Of a stretch of DNA of 64,000 nucleotides, positions 12,667 to 20,055 are shown one piece after another. Below the pieces are notes generated by a model. That model did no database searches, was not told the origin of the DNA, and saw nothing but the letters and a program-made list of their open reading frames with translations. A program made the translations under genes and the position numbers. Every line of letters starts with the position of its first letter. The stretch's first letter is position 1. Location of the stretch: contig CAWCTX010000015.1 of the NCBI GenBank assembly GCA_963798505.1, forward strand, positions 248,001 to 312,000. The letters are read 5' to 3'. The stretch is from CAVWSM01 sp963798505 (lineage in GTDB: Bacteria; Actinomycetota; Actinomycetes; Jiangellales; Jiangellaceae).

Positions 12667-13472
12667 GCCTCGCGTGGACGAGTGATCCCGTGTCGACGCC
12701 GAGCAGGTCGGCGGCACGGCCACTGTTGACGGCCAGGCTTACGTAGCCCGCCGCGTCGACGAGGAGCACGAGCGCGCCCGCCGGAACGTCGCCGAAGGTG
12801 CCGCCTACGGCCGCGGTCAGCTCGCGGTCGCCGGCCACGACGGCGACGCGACCAGCGCTCGCCAGGCCGCTGGCGGCCAGGTCGTCGCCCGTGGCGGCGA
12901 GCTGGACGTTGCCGAAGTGGTCGACGGTGCGGACCTCCGCGGCGAGCTCGCCCTCGGCTGTCTCGACGAGAGGCGTCGGCAGCCGCACCAGGGACGCCGG
13001 GTCGATGCGCGGACCCAGCTCGTCGAGTGCGACACCGTTGGCGAGGTGCGCGGCGGCGGGCGCGAACACGTCACGGCCGTCGAACGTGCGCGCTGGGCCG
13101 GCCAGCCGGTGCGCCAGAGACGTGAGCTCGACCGCGCCGCCCACCCCGCCCAGCGCATCGGCCGCCCACAGCAGCAGCCCGTTGTCGGGGCCGACGAGGA
13201 CCCCGCGCGCGCGCCTCGATCGCGATCGGCCGGCGGGCGGTGCCCACTCCTGGGTCGACGACGGCCACGTGCACTGACGGGGGCAGATAGCCGACGGTCT
13301 GGGCGAGGATGGCGGCGCCGTGCCGCACATCGTGGGCGGGGATCTCGTGCGAGATGTCAATGACGCGCACTTGCGGAGCGATGCGCGCGATCACGCCGTG
13401 GCACGCCGCGACGAACCCGTCGCGCAGCCCGTAGTCGGTCGTGAACGACACCCAGGCCGGCGGCCCGGTCAT
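12656..13472 (-). CDS. SAM hydroxide adenosyltransferase (DUF62), frame broken in a CG repeat
   Basis: The family splits S-adenosylmethionine with water to adenosine and methionine. The N-terminal part (VSFTTDYGLRDGFVAACHGV, IDISHEIPAHDVRHGA, VHVAVVDPGVGT) is in one frame from the ATG at 13472. The rest (RGVLVGPDNGLLLWAADALG, TVDHFGNVQL, VSLAVNSGRAADLLG) is in another after about 13203-13214, inside a run of alternating C and G. Together they give about 270 residues, the normal length. It is the last gene of an apparent operon with the small ORF and the membrane protein upstream. Confidence 0.85.
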
Positions 13473-13482
13473 CGCCGGCCGG

Positions 13483-13653
13483 CTAGCTCTGGGCGTGCCC
13501 CGCCACGCGGACCGGCTGCCACCGACCGCGCATCCGCTCGAGAGCGCTGCGCTGCCCGGCCGTCAGCCGGACGGTGGCGCCGTTGCCGCCGAGGATGGCG
13601 CGGCGCAGCGCCTCGGCCCGATGCTCGGGCGTGACCCTGACCTCAATCCTCAT
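13483..13653 (-). CDS. Small hypothetical protein
   Basis: 56 residues from ATG 13653 (three more if ATG 13662 is used). The sequence MRIEVRVTPEHRAEALRRAI starts as a short beta strand followed by an amphipathic helix, then a basic tail with RMRGRWQPVRV. I do not recognise a family. It sits 10 bp before the SAM-hydrolase start and 20 bp after the membrane protein gene on the same strand, so it is probably translated as part of that operon. Confidence 0.55.
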   Translation of the reverse strand: MRIEVRVTPEHRAEALRRAILGGNGATVRLTAGQRSALERMRGRWQPVRVAGHAQS

Positions 13654-13672
13654 GGCATCCATTGTGCTCCAT

Positions 13673-14629
13673 TCATGGCCGCTGCGGTGGGGTCGTTGGT
13701 TGCGGGTCCGGTGGGCCGATCGTGCCGCGGCCGCGCTCACCGAGGAGGTCGACGAGCAGCCGCGCATAGGTGCGGGCGGCTGTCTCGACGGCCGCCGCGA
13801 GCTGCTCCATGCGGTCTTGGGCGAGGTCGAGGTCTCCGGACTGCGGCACGGGCAGCTGTGGGTTGAGCACGACCGCCAGCGCGCCCACCACACGGCCGTC
13901 GTCGTCGGCGGCGAGACTGCCCGCGACCCACGCCTCGTCGTCGATGTCGACCGCGACGCCGTCGGTCGGTTCTTGCAGCAGCCGCACCGCCCGCTCGGCA
14001 AAGCGTGACCGCACGCCGAACCAGTCATGCGTCACCACAAAGCCCTCCTCGGGATCCTCGGAGAGGCCGAGCACCTGCACCGGCCCGCACCACGAGGGAA
14101 AGAACCCGGCCATCCCGAGCATGCCCGCGTGCAGCGCTGCCAATGCGTAGGCACCGGGCCCGCTGCGGGTCACCTCCGCCGGTCCCCCGGCGCGTGCCGC
14201 CTGGACCGCGGCTGCCGTCTCGGCCTGCCGCTCGACGTGCACGTGCACGTGCGACTCGACCTCCGCGACGGACTCGGCATCGGAGCGCGAGGCGGCGATG
14301 CCGGCGACCTGCAGCTCGGCCACCTGCCGCTGCGTCACCGCGAGCGCGGCGCGTGCCTCCTCGACGTCGCGGCGCAGCCCGAGCACCCCGGCGATCTGCA
14401 CCTCGGCGAGGTCGGGGATGAGCAGCAGGCCGATGAGGAGCAGCCCCATCAGGATCACCGGTGATGTCAGGGTGATCGGCTCGCAGATCGTGACGACCCG
14501 CGACCCGGCCACCGCCTCCCGGCAGACCTCGGGCGGGCCGACCAGCCACGCGACGACGGCGCCGATGAGCAGCAGGGCAACGAGGGCCCACCGCAGCGCG
14601 CGCCAGCGACCAAGTCGAACGACCACCAT
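13673..14629 (-). CDS. Membrane-anchored protein with GAF-like C-terminal region
   Basis: 318 residues. Two membrane segments lie at about 11-30 and 52-72, then a helical, coiled-coil-prone linker (RDVEEARAALAVTQRQVAEL) with a HVHVHVE stretch. A globular domain runs from about 155 to 300 (LHAGMLGMAGFFPSWCGPVQ, VTHDWFGVRSRFAERAVRLL, VAGSLAADDDGRVVGALAVV) and resembles a GAF-type sensor domain. The architecture suggests a membrane-tethered small-molecule sensor, but this is inference. The next gene upstream is divergent. Confidence 0.65.
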   Translation of the reverse strand: MVVVRLGRWRALRWALVALLLIGAVVAWLVGPPEVCREAVAGSRVVTICEPITLTSPVILMGLLLIGLLLIPDLAEVQIAGVLGLRRDVEEARAALAVTQRQVAELQVAGIAASRSDAESVAEVESHVHVHVERQAETAAAVQAARAGGPAEVTRSGPGAYALAALHAGMLGMAGFFPSWCGPVQVLGLSEDPEEGFVVTHDWFGVRSRFAERAVRLLQEPTDGVAVDIDDEAWVAGSLAADDDGRVVGALAVVLNPQLPVPQSGDLDLAQDRMEQLAAAVETAARTYARLLVDLLGERGRGTIGPPDPQPTTPPQRP

Positions 14630-14688
14630 GAAGCGACCGTAGCCAACAGCCCGGACACAACGGCCGACGAAGCCGATAGTTTGATCAC

Positions 14689-15675
14689 GTGTCGGACGAG
14701 CGGGTGATCGGCTGGGGCATCCTCGGTGCGGGCAACATCAGCCACAGCGTCGCGTCAGACCTGTCGCTGACCCGCGGTTCGCGTCTCGTCGCTGTCGGCG
14801 CCCGCGATCTCGACCGAGCGCAGGCGTTTGCCGACAAGCATGGCGCGGAGCGCGCCCACGGGTCGTACGCCGAGCTCGTGGCCGACCCCCACGTCGACGT
14901 CGTCTACATCGGCACCACGCACGAGTCGCACGCAGACCAGACCCGGCTGGCCCTGGAGGCCGGCAAGGCAGTCCTGTGCGAGAAGCCGTTCACCGTCTCG
15001 GCGGCCGAAGCTGAGCCACTGGTCGATCTCGCCCGCGACCGCGGGCTGTTCCTGATGGAGGCGATGTGGACGCGGTTCATCCCCGCCCTCCGCCGCATCG
15101 TGGAGCAGGTCCGCGACGGAGCAATCGGTGAGGTGAAGCACGTCGCGGCGACATTCGGCAACCAGGTCCCGTACGACCCCACGAGCCGCCTCTTCGACCC
15201 CGCTCGCGCCGGTGGTGCACTGCTTGATCTCGGCGTCTACCCGCTCACTATCGCGCGGCTCGTGCTCGGCCCACCCGACCGCGTCGAGGCCGCTGCGCGC
15301 ATCGACAACGGCGCCGACCTGTCGACCCACATGCTGCTCACGCACCCCGGCGGCGCCACGGCGTCGCTCGACTGCTCGATGGAGATGGCGCTGCCGGCCG
15401 CGGCTCACTTGTACGGGACCGAGGGCACCATCGTCGTGCCGCACTCGTTGCCGCATCCAGAGTCGTACACCATCGTCCGCAACGATCGTGAGCCCGAGCA
15501 TGTCGACGTGCCCAGGACCGGCATCGGGTATGCGCACGAGATCGACGAGGTCAACGCGTGCCTGCGTGCCGGACTCACCGAGAGCCCGACCATGCCGCTC
15601 GCCGAAACGCTCGACATGATGCGACTGCTCGACGACGTACGACGTCAGATCGGCCTGCGCTATCCGTTCGAGTGA
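14689..15675 (+). CDS. Gfo/Idh/MocA-family oxidoreductase
   Basis: 328 residues. An N-terminal NAD(P)-binding fold has GWGILGAGNISHSVASDL (GxGxxG-like), then DVVYIGTTHESHADQTRLAL and the family signature LCEKPFTVSAAEAEPLV. The C-terminal beta-sheet domain binds the sugar-like substrate; GGALLDLGVYPLTIARLVLG is the typical start of its core. The family oxidises or reduces sugars and related compounds; the substrate is unknown. The GTG at 14689 lies six bases after TAGTTT (14676-14681), consistent with a leaderless transcript. Confidence 0.9.
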   Translation: MSDERVIGWGILGAGNISHSVASDLSLTRGSRLVAVGARDLDRAQAFADKHGAERAHGSYAELVADPHVDVVYIGTTHESHADQTRLALEAGKAVLCEKPFTVSAAEAEPLVDLARDRGLFLMEAMWTRFIPALRRIVEQVRDGAIGEVKHVAATFGNQVPYDPTSRLFDPARAGGALLDLGVYPLTIARLVLGPPDRVEAAARIDNGADLSTHMLLTHPGGATASLDCSMEMALPAAAHLYGTEGTIVVPHSLPHPESYTIVRNDREPEHVDVPRTGIGYAHEIDEVNACLRAGLTESPTMPLAETLDMMRLLDDVRRQIGLRYPFE

Positions 15676-15688
15676 TGTCGTACGGATT

Positions 15689-15988
15689 TCACACCGTGAC
15701 GACGTCGCGGTAGTCCGGGTTGCGCTCGATGTAGGACTGCACGAACGAGCACACCGGCACAACCTGTCGCCCCTCCGACCGCGCCCATTCCAGACCCGCC
15801 TGGACAAGCTGTCCACCGATGCCGCGCCCCTCATAGGCCGGCTCGACGTTGGTGCTGATGAACGCGAGCCGCTCCCCCTGGTCTCGCCAGCGCAGCACGC
15901 CGACCATCCTCCCCTCGAGGTGGGCCTCGAAGCGCCACAGCTCGGGGTTGGGCCGGATCTCGACGTCGGGCACGGTCGCCTCACTCAC
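15689..15988 (-). CDS. GCN5-related N-acetyltransferase, small YjdJ-like type
   Basis: 99 residues from GTG 15988. The short form (COG2388) is recognisable from RFEAHLEGRMVGVLRWRDQG, FISTNVEPAYEGRGIGGQLV (acetyl-CoA loop with GRGIGG) and the closing VCSFVQSYIERNPDYRDVV. Members transfer acetyl groups to unknown, probably small, amines. It converges with the oxidoreductase gene with 13 bp between stops. Confidence 0.88.
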   Translation of the reverse strand: MSEATVPDVEIRPNPELWRFEAHLEGRMVGVLRWRDQGERLAFISTNVEPAYEGRGIGGQLVQAGLEWARSEGRQVVPVCSFVQSYIERNPDYRDVVTV

Positions 15989-16035
15989 ATCCCAGACAAC
16001 GCGGACAGCCCGCCGAACCTTCCGCCCGCACAGGG

Positions 16036-16266
16036 TCAGAGGTAGCGCCACCACATCGTTGCCACACACAGCGCGACGTAAACAGCGATCAGGTTGACTG
16101 CCGGTCCGAGCCGCATCTGAACATCTCGCCCGGCGACATCGAAGGCGGTCGCTCGGTCTCGCAGGCACAGTGCGCAGGGATCGTACGCGGACGGTTGCTC
16201 ACAGTGCGAGACGGGCTGGGCGCCGACGGTGTCGATGCCGCACGATCCCGCTATGGCAGGCATCAT
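16036..16266 (-). CDS. Possible small membrane protein with two Cys pairs
   Basis: An open frame ending at 16036 has an uncommon look for a shadow: CGIDTVGAQPVSHCEQPSAY, then DPCALC, then a hydrophobic helix LGPAVNLIAVYVALCVATMW and WRYL at the end. Up to 76 residues from an ATG at 16266; the 5' half overlaps the divergent DUF4395 gene, so the start is doubtful. No family recognised. It may be real or chance. Confidence 0.3.
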   Translation of the reverse strand: MMPAIAGSCGIDTVGAQPVSHCEQPSAYDPCALCLRDRATAFDVAGRDVQMRLGPAVNLIAVYVALCVATMWWRYL

Positions 16267-16759
16267 CGGCTTCCCCAACCCGGTCAACGAGAAGGCGGCG
16301 CGCGTGGTCGCGGCGCTCGTTGCGGTGTCCTGTCTGGTCACGTTGGTGAGCGGCTGGCACTGGCTGCTGGTGCCGATCGCGTACGGCTTCTGGGCCCGCG
16401 TGCTGACCGGGCCGCGGCTCAGCCCGTACGGCCTGCTCGCCACCCGCGTCCTGGCCCCGAGGCTCGGGCCTGCGAAGCTGGTGCCCGGCCCACCCAAGCG
16501 CTTTGCGCAGACCATCGGGGCTGTTGTCACGACTACCGCGGCCGTCAGCAGCCTGGTCCTCGGCTGGACCACGTTCACCAATGCGCTGCTCGTGATGATG
16601 GTCGTCTTCGCAACGCTCGAGTCCGCGCTCGCCTTCTGCGTCGGCTGCCGAATCTTCGCTCTGCTGATGCGGGTGGGCGTGATTCCGGAGTCGGTGTGCG
16701 TGGCATGCAACGACATCACGTCGCGAGCGCCCGTGGCGGCAGGGGGTGCCGTGCGCTGA
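16253..16759 (+). CDS. DUF4395 membrane protein
   Basis: 168 residues from ATG 16253 (two earlier in-frame starts exist). The start MAGIIGFPNPVNEKAARVVA and four membrane helices (VAALVAVSCLVTLVSGWHWL; LVPIAYGFWARVLTG; IGAVVTTTAAVSSLVLG; ALLVMMVVFATLESALAFCV) match the DUF4395 family. The conserved ending CVGCRIFALLMRVGVIP and CVAC contain paired cysteines. These proteins often sit near thiosulfate or thioredoxin-like genes elsewhere; no such neighbour is visible here. Function unknown. Confidence 0.85.
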   Translation: MAGIIGFPNPVNEKAARVVAALVAVSCLVTLVSGWHWLLVPIAYGFWARVLTGPRLSPYGLLATRVLAPRLGPAKLVPGPPKRFAQTIGAVVTTTAAVSSLVLGWTTFTNALLVMMVVFATLESALAFCVGCRIFALLMRVGVIPESVCVACNDITSRAPVAAGGAVR

Positions 16760-16769
16760 GCTGGTCCGA

Positions 16770-16815
16770 ACACAAAGAGTCCGGACGGCACCGTTGCCGT
16801 ACGGACTCTCTGTGT
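16770..16815. terminator. Bidirectional terminator between DUF4395 gene and tmRNA
   Basis: A long hairpin: ACACA, AGAGTCCG and ACGGCA pair with TGCCGT, CGGACTCT and TGTGT around a CCGT loop, with single mismatches between blocks (19 pairs in all). It lies between the ends of two convergent genes, 10 bp after DUF4395 and 6 bp after the tmRNA 3' end, so it can serve both. Confidence 0.75.
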
Positions 16816-16821
16816 CTGAAG

Positions 16822-17185
16822 TGGAGGTGCCGGGAATCGAACCCGGGTCCATCGGCATCTCGCCAGGGCTTCTCCGAGCGCAGCTTGCTGTGATTTTCTC
16901 AGCCCCAGCGATCACGCAAGCAAGTCACTGACGGGCTCAGTCACTGTTTAGTGTCCGTGCGATCCCCGTGACCGGGACCGAACGTGGAGCTCTCTAGATG
17001 ATGCCGAGTCCGGTTCGAGAGCACTCCCGGGTCGACACAGTTCGGGCCTCGCTCAGGCGGCGAGGGCGAACTGGGACTGCGTCTTGTTGGCAGTTATTGG
17101 TTTGCCACGATGGTTTACGAGGTCACGCAGCATCCTCGGCTCGCTTCACCTGGTTCAACGTCCGACGTCGAAACCTGTCACCCCC
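16822..17185 (-). tRNA. ssrA: tmRNA (transfer-messenger RNA)
   Basis: One-piece tmRNA of about 364 nt. The 5' end GGGGGTGACAGGTTTCGAC and the 3' end GACCCGGGTTCGATTCCCGG CACCTCC form the tRNA-like acceptor and T arms. The tag frame occupies 17053-17091 and encodes ANKTQSQFALAA then TGA; the LAA end is the classic proteolysis signal. CCA is not fully encoded (the genome has CTT after the discriminator A), so it would be added later. It rescues stalled ribosomes with SmpB, whose gene is 2.3 kb upstream on the same strand. Confidence 0.96.
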
Positions 17186-17433
17186 TCTGAAATTGTCAAG
17201 CAACCCCGGCGGACCGAGGCCCTCCAAGGTTACCTCCACCAACCCTCCGGACGCACGGGACATTCCTCCTCCAATGCCCCCTCAATCGCGTTGATCATGG
17301 AGGAGATGTGATCATTCGCGCGATTTGACCACATCTTCGCCATGATCAACACCATTGGGGGTGGTTCCCCTTTGGCTACTCCTGGGTAACACTGGTGAGT
17401 AACCACCTTCTGCCAGGCACTCGGGGGTCGTCA
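17186..17433. other. Divergent intergenic region upstream of tmRNA and the acyl-CoA dehydrogenase
   Basis: It should hold the tmRNA promoter (minus) and the dehydrogenase promoter (plus), but I see no clear pair for either. It contains palindromic repeat copy 1 and, at 17386-17403, two GTAAC boxes in direct orientation 13 bp apart. Confidence 0.5.
17290..17350. repeat. 61-bp palindromic intergenic repeat, copy 1
   Basis: Two 26-bp arms around a 9-bp centre. It begins GTTGATCATGG and ends CCATGATCAAC; TGATCA-like boxes occur in each half. Several arm mismatches make this the most diverged of three copies in the window (others at 41533 and 58392). Unlike those, it lies between divergent transcription units, upstream of both tmRNA and the acyl-CoA dehydrogenase gene. 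Confidence 0.85.
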
Positions 17434-19362
17434 ATGACCAGCCAGCCGCACGTCAGTGAACGCGAAGCCCGCGCTGTGGCCGAGGCCGCCCGTGAGAAGG
17501 AGTGGCGAGCGCCGTCATTCGCCAAGGAGCTCTACCTCGGACGGTTCCGACTCGACCTCATCCACCCTGCGCCGCCTGTCGACGAAGTGCGCGCGGCTGC
17601 GGAGGCCGATTTTCTCTCCCGGCTCGAGGAGTTCAGCCGCACCGAGGGCGATGGCAACGTGATCGAGCGTGAGGCCCTCATCCCCGACGAGCTGATCAAG
17701 GGGCTGGCAGCACTCGGCGTGTTCGGCATGAAGATCCCGACCGAGTACGGCGGCCTCGGCCTGTCGCAGGCGACCTACGCCCGGGCCCTCGGGCTCGTCT
17801 CCTCGATCCACCCCAGCATCGGAGCCCTCGTCTCGGCCCACCAGTCGATCGGCGTGCCCGAGCCGGTCAAGCTGTTCGGCACACCGGAGCAGAAGAAGGC
17901 TTACCTGCCACGGTGTGCGCGCGGGGCGATCAGCGCCTTCCTGCTCACGGAGCCCGACGTCGGGTCCGACCCGGCCCGGCTCGCGACCACGGCCACGCCG
18001 GTCGACGGCGGTCGGGCGTACGAGATCACTGGCACCAAGCTCTGGACCACCAACGGGGTCATCGCCGAGCTGCTCGTCGTGATGGCCAGGGTCCCCAAGT
18101 CCGACGGCAGCAAGGGCGGCATCAGCGCGTTCGTCGTCGAGGCCGACTCGCCCGGCATCTCCGTGACCCACCGCAATGCGTTCATGGGGCTGCGCGGCAT
18201 CGAGAACGGCGTCACGCGGCTCGACCGCGTGCGCGTCCCCGCCGAGAACCTCATCGGACGGGAAGGCCAAGGCCTCAAGATCGCGCTCACAACGCTCAAC
18301 GCGGGGCGGCTGTCGATTCCGGCGATGTGCCTCGGCGCGGGCAAGTGGTCGGTCAAGATCGCCCGCGAGTGGTCGACGGCGCGCGTGCAGTGGGGTCGCC
18401 CAGTCGGCGAGCATGCCGCGATCGCCCACAAGATCGCCTTCATGGCGGCGACGACCTACGGCATGGAGTCCGCGCTCGACCTGGCGGCCCGGCTTGCCGA
18501 CCAGGGCGACCACGACATCCGCATCGAGGCAGCGATCGCCAAGCTCTGGGGCACCGAGATGGCCTATCGCATCGCCGACGAGCTGATCCAGGTGCGGGGT
18601 GGTCGCGGCTACGAGACAGCCGATTCGCAGCGCGCCCGTGGTGAGCGTGCCGTGCCGGCCGAGCAGGTGCTGCGCGACCTGCGCATCAACCGGATCTTCG
18701 AGGGGTCCACCGAGATCATGCACCTGCTTATCGCCCGCGAGGCCGTCGACGCGCACCTGCAGGCCGCCGGCGACGTGATCGATCCGGAGGTCGCGCTGTC
18801 TGGCAAGGCGCGCGCGGCCGTACGGGCCGGTGGGTTCTACGCGCGCTGGCTCCCCACGCTGGCCAAGGGGCCCGGCCGGGAGACCAAGCGGTCCTTCGAG
18901 GAGTTTGGCGAGCTGGCGACGCACCTGCGCTACATCGACCGAGCCTCGCGCAAGATCGCCCGCCAGACGTTCTACGGCATGGCGCGCTGGCAAGGCGGAC
19001 TGGAGAAGCGCCAGGGCTTCCTGGCGCGGGTCGTCGACATCGGTGCAGAGCTGTTCGTCATGGCCGCGGCGTGCGTTCGTGCCCGGGAGCTCGCTCTGGC
19101 CGGCTCGCCCGACGCGGCGTCGGCGTCTGCCCTGGCGGCGGCGTTCTGCGCCCAGTCGCGGGCCCGGGTGGAGCGGCTGTTCGACGAGCTGTGGCACAAC
19201 ACCGATGACGGCGACGAGCAGTTCGCCATGGCGGTGCTGGCCGGAGAGCACACCTGGCTCGAGGCGGGCGTGATCGACCCGAGCGAGGGCACGGGGCCGT
19301 GGATCGCCGAACCCGACGGCGAGGATGCCGAGCGGCCGTCGGTGGCACGCCGGATCCTCTGA
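17434..19362 (+). CDS. Acyl-CoA dehydrogenase family protein, long type
   Basis: 642 residues; FAD-dependent oxidation of an acyl-CoA thioester. An N-terminal extension with HVSEREARAVAEAAREKEWR and FAKELYLGRFRLDLIHPAP precedes the canonical core: GLGLSQATYARALGLVSSIH, FLLTEPDVGSDPARLATTAT (FAD/substrate loop, about residue 170), LWTTNGVIAELLVVMARVP and RINRIFEGSTEIMHLLIARE (about 420). A helical C-terminal part of some 200 residues follows. The layout resembles mycobacterial FadE10. I start at ATG 17434; a GTG at 17395 is also in frame but lies inside a repeated GTAAC motif. It is inserted between ssrA and smpB. Confidence 0.9.
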   Translation: MTSQPHVSEREARAVAEAAREKEWRAPSFAKELYLGRFRLDLIHPAPPVDEVRAAAEADFLSRLEEFSRTEGDGNVIEREALIPDELIKGLAALGVFGMKIPTEYGGLGLSQATYARALGLVSSIHPSIGALVSAHQSIGVPEPVKLFGTPEQKKAYLPRCARGAISAFLLTEPDVGSDPARLATTATPVDGGRAYEITGTKLWTTNGVIAELLVVMARVPKSDGSKGGISAFVVEADSPGISVTHRNAFMGLRGIENGVTRLDRVRVPAENLIGREGQGLKIALTTLNAGRLSIPAMCLGAGKWSVKIAREWSTARVQWGRPVGEHAAIAHKIAFMAATTYGMESALDLAARLADQGDHDIRIEAAIAKLWGTEMAYRIADELIQVRGGRGYETADSQRARGERAVPAEQVLRDLRINRIFEGSTEIMHLLIAREAVDAHLQAAGDVIDPEVALSGKARAAVRAGGFYARWLPTLAKGPGRETKRSFEEFGELATHLRYIDRASRKIARQTFYGMARWQGGLEKRQGFLARVVDIGAELFVMAAACVRARELALAGSPDAASASALAAAFCAQSRARVERLFDELWHNTDDGDEQFAMAVLAGEHTWLEAGVIDPSEGTGPWIAEPDGEDAERPSVARRIL

Positions 19363-19413
19363 GGGCGGATCGCGGCGGAAGCCCGGCGGAAGCCTGGCGG
19401 AGCGGCGCCCGCT

Positions 19414-19529
19414 GGGGCGCAGATCCGTCGCCCTGGCAACGCTGGGGCGCCCCAGCGCGGTGGGGGCAAGAGGCATGGGGCGCAGATCGGTCGCGATAGC
19501 AACGCTGGGGCGCCCCACCACCGTGGGCG
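19414..19529. repeat. Two tandem repeats, 63-bp period, between convergent genes
   Basis: Units at 19414-19466 and 19477-19529 share GGGGCGCAGATC, then GCAACGCTGGGGCGCCCC and a GTGGG end, differing at several inner bases. Each contains the self-complementary GGGGCGCCCC. They lie exactly between the acyl-CoA dehydrogenase and smpB stops and may act as terminators. Confidence 0.7.
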
Positions 19530-19530
19530 G

Positions 19531-20001
19531 CTAGTCGCGGCCGCGGGCGCGGATGGCCCGGTCGGCCTCACGCTTGGCCTGTCGCTCGGCGAGAGCCTGG
19601 CGCTTGTCGTAGGTCCGCTTGCCGCGGGCAAGGCCGATCTCGACCTTGGCGTAGCCGTCCTTGAAGTACATGGCGAGCGGCACGATCGTGAGCCCGCGCT
19701 CGCGGGTCTTGGCGTCGAGCTTGGCGATCTCGTCGCGGTGCAGGAGCAGCTTGCGGGTGCGCCGCGGCTCGTGGTTGGTCCAGGTGCCGGCTTCGTACAC
19801 GGGGATGTGCACGTTGTGCAGGAAGATCTCGTGGCCGCTGACCTGCGCGAACCCGTCGAGCAGGGAGGCCCGGCCGGCGCGCAACGACTTCACCTCGGTG
19901 CCGGTCAGGACGAGTCCGGCCTCGTAGGTGTCCTCGATGTGATAGTCGTGCCGCGCCTTGCGGTTGGACGCGACGACCTTGCGACCGCTTTCCCGAGCCA
20001 T
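19531..20001 (-). CDS. smpB: SsrA-binding protein SmpB
   Basis: 156 residues, full length. Typical features: KVVASNRKARHDYHIEDTYE at the start, AGLVLTGTEVKSLRAGRASL (RNA-binding OB-fold region), REIFLHN-like EIFLHNVHIPVYEAGTWTNH, PRRTRKLLLHRDEI and the basic C-terminal tail (KREADRAIRARGRD) that enters the mRNA channel. It carries tmRNA to stalled ribosomes. The ATG at 20001 is 54 bp after the M23 peptidase stop, so it probably belongs to the ftsE-ftsX-peptidase operon. Confidence 0.97.
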   Translation of the reverse strand: MARESGRKVVASNRKARHDYHIEDTYEAGLVLTGTEVKSLRAGRASLLDGFAQVSGHEIFLHNVHIPVYEAGTWTNHEPRRTRKLLLHRDEIAKLDAKTRERGLTIVPLAMYFKDGYAKVEIGLARGKRTYDKRQALAERQAKREADRAIRARGRD

Positions 20002-20055
20002 GGGGTCAAGGATCTCATCACACGGGGGCTCCGCCCTCGTGAACCCCCGGCGCCG

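Noticed and set aside
17193..17199. TTGACA-like sequence just before tmRNA as its -35 box
   Set aside because: It is only about 11 bases from the RNA 5' end, too close for a -35, and no matching -10 follows.
17515..19521. A 668-residue minus-strand frame and similar long frames (20176-21597, 21485-23284, 35976-38270, 42258-43985)
   Set aside because: Each is the exact shadow of an identified gene on the other strand, without domains or a plausible start.
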